A stretch of DNA of 64,000 nucleotides, from NCBI RefSeq assembly GCF_029227915.1, contig NC_079883.1, positions 15,998,001 to 16,062,000 of the forward strand, in the 5' to 3' direction. How positions within the stretch are numbered: the stretch's first letter is position 1; the number at the start of each line of letters is the position of its first letter. This document shows, one piece after another, positions 55,720-64,000 of this stretch. Made by a program: the position numbers and the translations under genes. The notes below the pieces were generated by a model. The model ran no database searches. It saw nothing but the letters and a program-made list of their open reading frames with translations, and was not told the origin of the DNA. This stretch comes from Hydractinia symbiolongicarpus (Eukaryota; Cnidaria; Hydrozoa; Anthoathecata; Hydractiniidae).

Positions 55720-56049
55720 CTAATGGTGCAGAAGTATTGAAAGACTATCGCCTTCATTAAGAATATGATCCAAGTCAGAAGATGTCCATAAAGCTATGCG
55801 CTTTGTAACAGAATATGTTATGGCATATATAACATTACAAACACACTGTCTGCCAGAATTTTCTTGAAATTTGTCATTAGACTGGCTAAAAGATCCTGCG
55901 ACAGACTTCAAAATGTTGTATGTATAAGGACCTGGATTACTTTCTACATCACCACTCATAATAAGTAAGATAAAATGCAAAAATGGCATAATTTTATCAA
56001 AAGGTAAAAATACATTGACACAGAGCATCGAAATTCCATGTTCATTCAT
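55720..56049 (-). pseudogene. Helitron N-terminus: 2A-like peptide then cysteine-protease-like domain
   Basis: The ATG at 56049 leads to 'FLHFILLIMSGDVESNPGP' (GDVESNPGP at 55953-55927), matching the D-x-E-x-N-P-G-P consensus of 2A ribosome-skipping peptides. The following 'SGRQCVCNVIYAI' and 'WTSSDLDHILNEGDSLS' resemble the Cys-containing start of OTU or herpesvirus-tegument-type (C76) proteases often seen in Helitron ORFs. The ORF ends at 55720 and the His part is not visible. 2A would separate the short leader from the main protein during translation. Confidence 0.7.
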
Positions 56050-56829
56050 TTCGCAATAACAGACAGATAATTTTCACAACTTTTGCTCCCAGCAATGACT
56101 GAAGGTACAGTTTACTTCAGGGGCTATTCACAGTGTATGTTTTGTTTTTATTATATGATAGATTATAATTTACTATAAAATTCTGTATATAGCTTTTAAA
56201 TTTTAAAACTTTGAAGGTACTTGGGTATCGTTTTACTAGTCTGTAGCAAAACTTGAGGTCACGCTCGTTTGTAGTAGTGATTTGTGAATTTTTTGATTAT
56301 TTCGTAGTGTGGTTTTTTATCTTCAAACTAAAATTAGTTCCAAGCCTCGCTTGTCTGTAGTGAAACTGAGTACACTGTCTGCAGTCAGTGTGGTGAAAAT
56401 CTTTTTTGTAGGCAATCAGAATAACTCTTCTTCTTTATTTTCACAGTATCGCAGCAGTGTGATGCCAAAAGAGAGGAAACACTCGGTAAAGTAAGTTGTA
56501 CCTTCAGGTCTCCAATAAAAAGAAGTTGTAAAATATAAATAAAACAAACTAACCTCACAACCGCAACACACACACAGCGAGAAACATCGAAAGAGAAAGG
56601 TTGAAGAGATGCGCGCGCATTGTTCAATCGAAATTTCCATTTGTACGCATGACGTCACACAGGTAAACTTCCCCACAGCTGTGGCTACCATTATACTCGG
56701 ATAGGACTATTTTAAACCTCTATCCGTCAACGCCTAGAGGAATAAAAGGAGAGCACGTGTCCTCAATTGAAATTTCTCTCAAAGAATTGTTGATAAATAA
56801 AGAATCTATTTCGTTGGGCTATGATAGGT
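56050..56829. other. Interval 5' of the Helitron ORF
   Basis: It should include the Helitron 5' region. No gene was recognised. Short GTAGTG... and CTGTAGT repeats lie at 56230-56390. A GC-richer patch with GCGCGCG and ATGACGTCAC lies at 56600-56660. Confidence 0.4.
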
Positions 56830-57017
56830 TATACCGTAATTATCAGATTAAGCGCCCAGCATGTTTTAAACGCCTTCCTCGAATAAGCGCTTATGTAATT
56901 TCCTCGAAGTTCAATAAAATTAGGAAAGTTCAATCCCCCCCCTCGATTAAGCGACCATGGAAAAAATCCAAAAATTTAATAAGCGCCAAGGGCGCTTGTT
57001 TGGATCATTACGGTATA
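56830..57017. mobile_element. ~187-bp MITE with AAGCGCC motifs
   Basis: Inverted ends ATACCGTAAT (from 56831) and ATTACGGTAT (to 57016) are followed inward by 'ATCAGATTAAGCGCCC' and its counterpart 'GGGCGCTTGTTTGGAT'. The inside repeats 'TAAGCG' words. This is a palindromic MITE type common in invertebrate genomes. Confidence 0.7.
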
Positions 57018-57299
57018 TATGCTGTATAAGATGGAGAGTGCGAGTGCGAAGAAATAACGTAAGGTGCGTCACAGATCTCCATTGCAGGTTTTCTTTTACT
57101 TATGTTATGGTGACTACCGTTAACAATTTGTATGCTAGAAAATGGGGGTAAATTGAATTTTTTATAAAACTTTAGTATTTCAATGGAAACATACAGCTTC
57201 CAAAATATATTTCGCAATAAAATTATATTGGGCTTAATTCTCCGTTAACGTTAAAAAAGTTATTAATTAAAAGCAGGAATAAAGGACCAATGTTAATAC

Positions 57300-58480
57300 C
57301 AAACAAGAAGCCCTAGGGGCTCTAAGAATTTCCGCTCGCTACCAAAATATTTGATGACAACCTGCTAATTTGTTGTGTCATGCCAAATCATGACAAAAAT
57401 TCGAAGAGGTTTGGTGCATGAAGCTCTGAAGATAAAGCACACAAGTGACATTATATCTTACAACAAACGCAAACAAAACGAAACGTGTCATAATAAACTC
57501 ACATTTTAAAAGAAATTGCTAACAAAAAAATACAGCCTATCATTTATGGTTGAAAACGGCATTTAGTTGACAAAAAATCAAAATTTTGATGTGACCATCA
57601 TTTTCAGCATACTTTTTTTATTAACTGTGCCAATTTTTGTCAAAAATAAAGTAGTTTTAATTTTTAGACAAATTTTGGCCTGAAATGACATTTAGGTGAC
57701 AAAAAATCACATTTTTCTATAATCATCATTTTCAGCATACTTTATTTGTTAACTGTGCCAAATTTGATCAAAAATGAAGTGGTTTAAATTTTGGACCAAT
57801 TTTGGCCTATAATGGCATTTAGGTGACAAAAATCAAAATTTTGATGTCACCATTATGTTCAGCATATTTTTTTGTTAACTTTGCCAATTTTTGTTAAAAA
57901 TGAAGTAGTTTTAATTTTTGGACCAATTTTGGCCTAAAATGACATTTAAGGTGGCAAAAAATCAAAATTTTGATCTCACCACCATGTTCAGCATACTTTT
58001 TTTGTTAACTGTGCCAAATTTTGTCAAAAATAAAGTAGTTTTAATTTTTGGACCAATTTTGGCCTAAAATGACATTTAGGTAACAAGGAATCAAAATTTT
58101 GATGTCACCATCATGTTCAGCATACGTTAACTGTGTCAAATTTTGTTGAAAATAAAGTAGTTTTAATTTTTGGACCAATTTTGGCCTAAAATGACATTTA
58201 GGTGACATAAACCAAAATTATGATGTCACCATTATATTCAGCATACTTTTTTTGTTAACTGTGCCAAATTTTGTCAAAAACAAATACCAATTTTGGCCTG
58301 AAACGTCATTTAGATGACTTCCCAGTACTTCGGGAGCTTGGGTACGAAGTTTAAATCTGCGACGTTGCAATTGACCATTTGGGACAGGGTTAGTTAGTTA
58401 GTCAGTTATCTATCCTCCTCTCAGAGGAACGTGAAATCCCAGGGTCGATTTTTTCTCAAAAAATGCTCCGAAAGAAAAAA
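57300..58480. repeat. Repeat element with ~128-bp satellite, 6-7 units
   Basis: 'GGCCTAAAATGACATTTAGG' recurs near 57550 (partial), 57673, 57803, 57931, 58060, 58183 and 58296. Each is followed by 'TGACAAAAAATCAAAATTTT', a 'GTTCAGCATACTTTTTTTG' and 'AACTGTGCCAAATTTTGTCA'. The flanks (57303 'ACAAGAAGCCCTAGGGGCT' and 58320-58510 'CCCAGTACTTCGGGAGCTTGG', compared separately) look like the ends of a transposon carrying the satellite inside, as is known for some Helitron-like elements. Confidence 0.75.
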
Positions 58481-58874
58481 ACGACGGTTTTAAGAATTTC
58501 CTACGCCTTCGGGCGCGGAAATTCAACAACAAAGAAACAATTAGAATTAATAACCCGCGACTTTGCATAACAAATTTCATGCAGTTGATTACTTCTTTTA
58601 AGTATGTGCTATATAGCTGGAGAAATATATTTTTTTAAAAAAATGAAATGGACAACAAAACGATAAAAAAGCCATTTTTTTGCGTAAAAAAATAATCATG
58701 CGCTCCTTATATTTGGCTAACCAAGGAAATCATTAGCAATAGTTTCACCATGTAAATTTTTTTACTTTACAATAATAACAGCAATTTTGTTACATGGCTT
58801 GTTTTAAGCCAATCGAAATTATGAACGAAAGTTTTATAAGACGGAACTGATATATCAGATGTTTTATAGGCGCT

Positions 58875-59856
58875 TTAAGGTGGTCACTACAGAAATAAAC
58901 TATATCGCAAAGGACTGTCTTTTCTAAAGTTCTTTGATAAGTATATCATAGTATGAGACAGTAAACCAATATTAAGTTAAATTTTGATCGATTAGTTGCC
59001 ATGGTTACTGGTTGATAAGCAAAATAGGACATTTCGACGCTCAACGACAAACCAAATAGCCGAATAACAAGCGCTCCTACAAGCGCCTTTTCGGTCGCGT
59101 ATGTTTCGCAAGGGTCACGTGTATGGATGAAAGCACGGACAATTCTGAAGCTTGACTCGTCTTCCAAGGACAAACGTCTTCCGACAAAAAGGCTAAAGCA
59201 GGGCGAAGCCGTCAGTTTCTCAGCAGAATAACTGAAGAGCAGAATTTCGATTTGGGAAGCGGGAGATACCAGCATTAGGCCGTACTAATACCAGTAGCGA
59301 CAGAAGAAATTGTAAAGTATGGGTGTTTTGGTCTTGAGAAATCTTTATTCTCCTGGTTTAAACGGCAAAAAACGAGTTTAAAGTTGATTTTTTTGGAAAA
59401 TCTTTCCTTGCGGATCGACAAAAGGACTACGACAGCAATATTTTGACCTGCAAAGCACAAAATACCTAAGATTTTTAAGTCTAATTGATGACGAGTTCAC
59501 TTCGAAGGGTGCATCGCTAAGACAGATTTCTGACTGCGTGTGGAACACCACATTTAATATTCAGAGCTGGCATAAATTGTCTTAGGAGGCCCTAAAGTAT
59601 CATCTAGCAATTGGATAGCATTAAACATCGACGGAGGGGTAAGAAAGCTGTCTAAAAATGCGAAAATGGTTGCTACGGGCCTTGCTATGCAGTTATATTT
59701 GCGGTTGGTTGGAAAAAAGGCCGGATTGCGCAATAAAAACCGAAATTTGTCATAAGCACTACTTGCCACGGCAATCTAAGATGAATTTGCTGTCTGAAAA
59801 CGGGTAAAACAAAATTATTGAAATTCGGCCATTTATTTCTATAGTAACCACCTTAA
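58875..59856 (+). mobile_element. MITE copy A, TTAAGGTGGT ends
   Basis: It begins TTAAGGTGGTCACTA and ends TAGTAACCACCTTAA, an inverted terminal repeat with TTAA at both ends, as in piggyBac-type target sites. The inside matches copy B (60697-61477) in reverse: 'TTAATATTCAGAGCTG' against 'CAGTTCTGAATATTAA', and 'GGAGGCCCTAAAGTAT' against 'ATACTTTAGGGCCTCC'. No transposase was found. The ORFs inside are not convincing genes. Confidence 0.75.
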
Positions 59857-59940
59857 AGGAAATTGTATAAAATATAATTACATTTGCCTGTTATAAATAG
59901 ACAGGCAGGTCGAGGGAAGTAAAGTATATAGATATACCTT

Positions 59941-60102
59941 AAGGGAATTAATTTTCGCGGGAATTAAATATCGCGGATTTGGCGTTTTTTTGGTCAAAGC
60001 CGCGAAATCTAATTCCCGCGAAAAATCCAAATGTGCCTCATCCGCGAAATTTAATTCCCGCGAAATTTCGAAAACACGTTCATCCGCGAAATTAATTCCC
60101 TT
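59941..60102. mobile_element. ~160-bp MITE with GGGAATTAATTTCGCGG ends
   Basis: The left end AGGGAATTAATTTTCGCGG and right end CCGCGAAATTAATTCCCT are inverted copies. Internal 'CCGCGAAAT.TAATTCCCGCG' units repeat. It is a small fold-back-like element. Confidence 0.7.
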
Positions 60103-60696
60103 TTTTTCTTTAATTTTTATTTTTTATTTGAAAAGTAAGTAACAAATTTTTTAACAGTGAAATTTCGCTCCGTCGTCATAGTTAATGACAATACGAGATA
60201 TAGCTGTACAAACTCAAACGAGAAATGAAGTAATAGGTGGCCAACACAAAGCAGTTTTAAAATGTTTTTTATCTGCAATATCTGCATGACATAAAATATC
60301 AAAAGGCAATATTCTCAATTCTTACATAACTTGAAATAATTTTTCTTTATAAAAATTGTTCATAATTTGATTGGAAATTATTCTGAATAAATATAAAAAT
60401 GTATTTCTAGTATAAATATAGTATAAACTGATAATACTTAATACTGAATACATTACCAAACTTCAAGTTTAACGTTTTACGTACCAAAATAATAAACTTG
60501 ATACTTTTTACTTCTATATCTTTCAAAGAATTGTGTTACTTTTCTTTTGGATAGCATTTTTTATTTTAAATGGAAACAAAGAAAGCAATGTTTGGTGTTA
60601 TGTTACTACCAATAGTTCCCAAACAAATCAACTAATGTTTAAGTTACTTTTGCCAATTTCCTTGTGCAGATTTTCGCCAAGTTATTTAATAGTTTG

Positions 60697-61477
60697 TTAA
60701 GGTGGTTCCCCTAGAATACTTTAGGGCCTCCTAAGACAATATATGACAGTTCTGAATATTAAATGTGGTGTTCCACAAGCATTTAGAAAGTTGTCTTCAC
60801 GACGCACCTTCCGAAGTGAAATCGTCATTAATTAGACTTAAGACTTAAGGTCTTAGGTTTTTGGTGCTTTTCAGGTCGAAATTGTGCTGGCGTGCACCTT
60901 TTGTCGATCCACAAGTCAAGAATGTCCATAAAATAATCTTTAAACAAGTTTTTTGCCATTTAAGTTCGGAATCCACGCGAAGCAAGAATTCTAAAGATCG
61001 AAGCACCCACGCTTTACAATTTCTTCTGTGGATGCAGGCATTAGTACCACCTAGTGTTTAAACAAAACAGATTTTTGAATCAAAGTTTTGTCTTTCAGTT
61101 ATTTTGTCGAGATATTGCCTGTTTCGCCCTTTTCGCCTTTTTTTCTGCCGTCCAAAAAATACCGCATCAGTTCTCTGGAAGACGAGTCAGCATTGTAAAA
61201 ATGCGCTTCGCTTAATCCATACACGTGACACTTGAGGAATATACGCGGCCAAAATGTCGCTTGAAATAACGCATGTTATTCAGTTATTTGGTTAGGCGTC
61301 AAGCAGCAAAATGTCATATTTTGTTTATACTTCTCCTAGCAACGGATAACCATGGCAACCAATCAATGAAATTTTTGACTTAATTTTGTCGTACCGTCAC
61401 ATACTATGATATCCTCATCAAACATCTTTAGAAAAGACAATCCTCTGCGATATAGTTTTTTTCTAGGGCTACCTTAA
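60697..61477 (-). mobile_element. MITE copy B, TTAAGGTGGT ends
   Basis: It starts TTAAGGTGGTTCCCCTAG and ends CTAGGGCTACCTTAA. It is the inverted relative of 58875-59856, somewhat shorter. The pair sits about 840 bp apart in opposite orientation. Confidence 0.75.
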
Positions 61478-61485
61478 GGCCGTCG

Positions 61486-61556
61486 CAAATGCATCAAAAA
61501 TTTCAACAAAATCCATCAAACTGGTGATTTGATGAAAATTTTGATGCATTTGTTGT
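61486..61556. repeat. Fold-back hairpin
   Basis: AAATGCATCAAAA near 61488 pairs with TTTTGATGCATTT near 61541, with further complementarity inside (TTTCA/TGAAA and CATCAAA/TTTGATG). It may be the end of a small transposon. Confidence 0.6.
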
Positions 61557-61616
61557 TTTGAAGAATCGAAACAGAACAAATAAATTTTACTATAGCTTTA
61601 TAGTCAAAAGCAGTCA

Positions 61617-62103
61617 TGTCTTCAGATAGTAGTGGTAGTGGAAATGAGTCAATCCCTCCTCAGGCGAAAGAATTATCAACTCCAAAATTATCGCCGTTCG
61701 CTATTTATGTGGATTAAAATGTATCAGAGTTAAATAAACGCAACCGCAGAAAAAAGAATCTCTGATATCCTATTTGATTTAGAGATGGCGGATGATACTT
61801 GAATGGATGAAAAAAACAGTATATTCTCAACGTGTCGCAACGCCTAGAATGAGTCAAGCTGTCCCTGGAATGTCACTTAGATCACCATCCCGTGGAATTC
61901 TTCAACAAAGTGAAACTCCGCCCCCCTATGATCTGCAGCGTCAAACAGGACAAGCCTATGGTGCTGCAACCGGAATGCAAAGACAGCAGCAAGGGCAACT
62001 CCCAGATAACTTTGGAATAAAGCCTCAAACTGGTCAATCTTATGTAGACTATCTTAACGTACGATTTGATATTGTCTTCATTTATATGTTGACATTTGTT
62101 TAG
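61617..62103 (+). pseudogene. Unrecognised Ser/Gln/Pro-rich ORF pair
   Basis: ATG 61617 gives 'MSSDSSGSGNESIPPQAKEL' and stops at about 61718. A second frame (61792-62103) continues with 'SQAVPGMSLRSPSRGILQQ', 'PPPYDLQRQTGQAYG' and 'QQQGQLPDNFG'. A compact acidic leader followed by a Gln-rich part could be the second protein of the Harbinger element next to it, or a host exon. I do not recognise it. Confidence 0.35.
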
Positions 62104-62389
62104 AAAAAGAAATATGATAGGATTTTACACCAGGAAAAGTTTGAAATGAAAGAAAAATCTACTTCATAATTCTTTTGTTAATAAAGATTCTAATATTATT
62201 TTTCCCTGGACATATAATATATATAATATAACTAACAATATTTCCATTGCCAATCAACTGCTCCTTCATTAACAAAATATTTCATGAAGGTTTCTCTAAT
62301 AGACTATAAGAGAGTAAATTGATGAATTGTGTCCAGCTCGTGGTACTTACAACGAGTAAAGTAAACCATTGGATTCATTTTCGCGCCAC

Positions 62390-62985
62390 TCTCCTTCGAA
62401 AATTCTCCGTCATCTAAAATTGTATCAGCGAAGGATGCGGGACGATAAAAACGTGCTGAATTTGGGTATGTTTATAATTGTAATAGAACGAGGCACCATT
62501 TTCGGTTTTTGTATTCTCGCATGTTTCCCGTCGATAGCCCCTAAGGCATGGGGATAGCTCCATATTTCTTTGAATTTCTTAGAAATCTCAAGCCATTCAG
62601 CCTAAGAAGATGGAACTTTGAGATAATCAGAGGCCATTTTTTCTACGATAGCCTTGCAACAGCCTTTGACGATGTAAGATACGGCATTTAATGAGATCTT
62701 AAATTGATAGCTCAACGATTGCAAGGATTCGCCTATAGCAAAAAGCGTAGCATGAGTGCTAACCTCTCATCGTCTTTGATGGGTTCTGTTCCTTCAAGTC
62801 TCTCCTTGGGCTTCTTTGGTTATTTACTACTATCCTCGATTCTTTTATTATAATATTAAAATATCCCTTATTTGGTCTTCTTTTCACCCAATCTCGAGTT
62901 GGTCCTCGAGTAGGCTTTTCGTCGTCTGAATCAACGAGCTCACTCAACAAAACCAACAAAAATTTGCTAGCTAGTGGTTTCAAGT
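62390..62985 (-). pseudogene. PIF/Harbinger transposase (nuclease) remnant
   Basis: On minus from 62983: 'TRGPTRDWVKRRPNKGYFN' is the N-terminal block. In shifting frames it is followed by 'LQSLSYQFKISLNAVSYIVK' (about 62700), 'KFKEIWSYPHALGAIDGKH' (about 62570, the G-x-x-D-G-K-H block with the first catalytic Asp) and 'NTK'-type residues. The order matches Harbinger DDE transposases. A short internal loss and several frame changes disable it. The downstream DDE residues are not visible. Confidence 0.7.
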
Positions 62986-63867
62986 ATCAAGGTTCAACTT
63001 TTTTTAGCATTAGCCTCAAAGAAAAAGAGATTGCCTAGGTGACGATTTCTATTCAAAATCAGGTACAATTAAAATTTTTGAAAAAAATGCCAATTATAAT
63101 AAAATCAATGCTCATAATGTAGCGACTGTCCAGGAGCTACAAAGAAAATAAATTTGTTGCAGGGTTTTTATATGTAAATTATGTAAATTCAAATTATTTT
63201 TTTTTTAGTTTGTTTGTGGCTGTATTGGTTGATAATTTTCAAAGAACGTTGACAGCTGCAGAAGCTCGCAAGAAAGAGAAGAACAAACACAGAACTTTAT
63301 TTGTTGCTGTGAGTTTGGTTTTCTTACGCCTTTTCTATGCACGAAAATAAAGAGAGAAAGGGTAAAACATTGACAAAATAGTTTATAATCCTGAATCCTA
63401 CTCAGCATAATATTTACACTTAAATTCATTGCAATGGAAGAGAATTTTGATTAGCTAAAAGCCATTACATTAAATATTAAATCTTTTTTTTTTATTACTT
63501 CTTAAGAACATGTCAGCTTTTTGGATATGTTTCCTTTTTTGCGCATATCAAAACTTTACTCCACTTCTTAACGAATTAAATATGACTTGAAGTTGTTTTT
63601 AACATTTATCAACTAGAAGTAAAACATTTTCTTTTGACTGTGAAGGAAGAAAATGCTGATGACGATGGATCTGTGTCAATTTTTTCCAATCAAAATGAAG
63701 AAACCTCAGGTTTTGTATCCTTTAGTACTGTATTTTTAGTATTTTTTGGGATAGCTTCTTCGGTTTCTATTAATAGTGTTATTAATGAGGGTCCTGTGAA
63801 AGAGTCTCCTAGCTTCAGCACATCTAATTTATTATTTTTACCAATCGAAATTATCTATATTATAATA
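62986..63867. other. AT-rich interval near the window end
   Basis: No gene was recognised. An open stretch from about 63645 on plus ('ENADDDGSVSIFSNQNEETS') runs into the CTGT microsatellite and may be part of an exon or chance. Confidence 0.35.

Positions 63868-64000
<133 letters not shown>

Larger units (their letters stand above)
49105..56049 (-). mobile_element. Decayed Helitron (Helentron/Helitron2 type) with accessory gene
   Basis: On minus, in order: 2A-like peptide plus cysteine-protease-like N-terminus, Tyr/Lys-rich spacer, Helitron Rep domain with a HUH motif, PIF1 helicase and a C-terminal endonuclease, then the RPA-like gene. Rep plus PIF1 defines Helitrons, and the C-terminal endonuclease is the feature of the Helentron/Helitron2 group. 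Many stops and frameshifts mark an inactive copy. The termini were not identified, so the coordinates span the coding remnants only. Confidence 0.85.

Noticed and set aside
56385-56691. Two overlapping Cys-rich minus-strand frames
   Set aside because: No family pattern was seen, the composition is low-complexity Ser/Phe/Cys, and the region lies in the Helitron 5' flank.
58946-59769. Minus-strand open frames of 60-110 codons
   Set aside because: They lie inside a MITE and have no recognisable protein pattern; the related MITE at 60697-61477 does not preserve them.

Overview
This window looks like the genome of an early-branching animal, most likely a cnidarian. Three observations support that. 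One multi-exon host gene fragment encodes a CatSper1-like sperm calcium channel. The Polinton/Maverick genes belong to families I know mainly from cnidarian genomes. The rest is AT-rich DNA dense with transposons, MITEs, satellites and microsatellites. No rRNA, tRNA or CRISPR array was seen. The species call is inference.

Layout. About 165-697 is the 3' end of a non-LTR retrotransposon (LINE). It is fused at about 700 to a broken Polinton copy (copy 1) that runs in reverse to about 9430. A decayed Ty3/gypsy element (1651-6609) splits copy 1, and a 378-bp MITE (4728-5105) sits inside that element's reverse transcriptase. A second, much more complete Polinton (copy 2) occupies 10745-27346 in the opposite orientation. 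It carries protein-primed DNA polymerase B, four HNH-endonuclease-type genes or remnants plus a zinc-finger stub, small membrane proteins, a zinc-ribbon protein, an FtsK/HerA-type packaging ATPase, a BRO/MSV199-like protein, a DDE integrase, the double-jelly-roll major capsid protein, a coiled-coil membrane protein and other candidate virion proteins. Almost every gene has frameshifts or stops, and the polymerase has lost a catalytic segment, so this is an endogenised, inactive copy. Hairpins lie at many gene junctions of both Polintons, and several copy 2 genes share a TATAAATAATG-like start motif. Together these look like virus-type transcription signals.

From 27.4 to 44.6 kb the DNA is mostly repeats: a degenerate AT-rich array, two inverted copies of a roughly 0.8-0.9 kb interspersed repeat, a 755-bp MITE-like element, a microsatellite block with a 181-bp palindrome, and a tandemly duplicated repeat of roughly 1.6-1.8 kb. 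Embedded here is an apparently intact four-exon gene (35649-31918, minus strand) for a 915-residue protein with two zinc fingers, a Crypton-like tyrosine recombinase domain and a Myb/SANT-like region. All its splice phases agree.

From 45.6 to 47.5 kb are four in-phase exons of the CatSper1-like channel (S3-S4, S5, pore and S6). From 49.1 to 56.05 kb is a decayed Helitron of the Helentron/Helitron2 type on the minus strand. It has a 2A-like peptide, a cysteine-protease-like N-terminus, a HUH Rep domain, PIF1 helicase, a C-terminal endonuclease and a separate OB-fold/RPA-like gene. The last 8 kb hold several MITEs, a ~128-bp satellite, a PIF/Harbinger transposase remnant and a terminal CTGT microsatellite.
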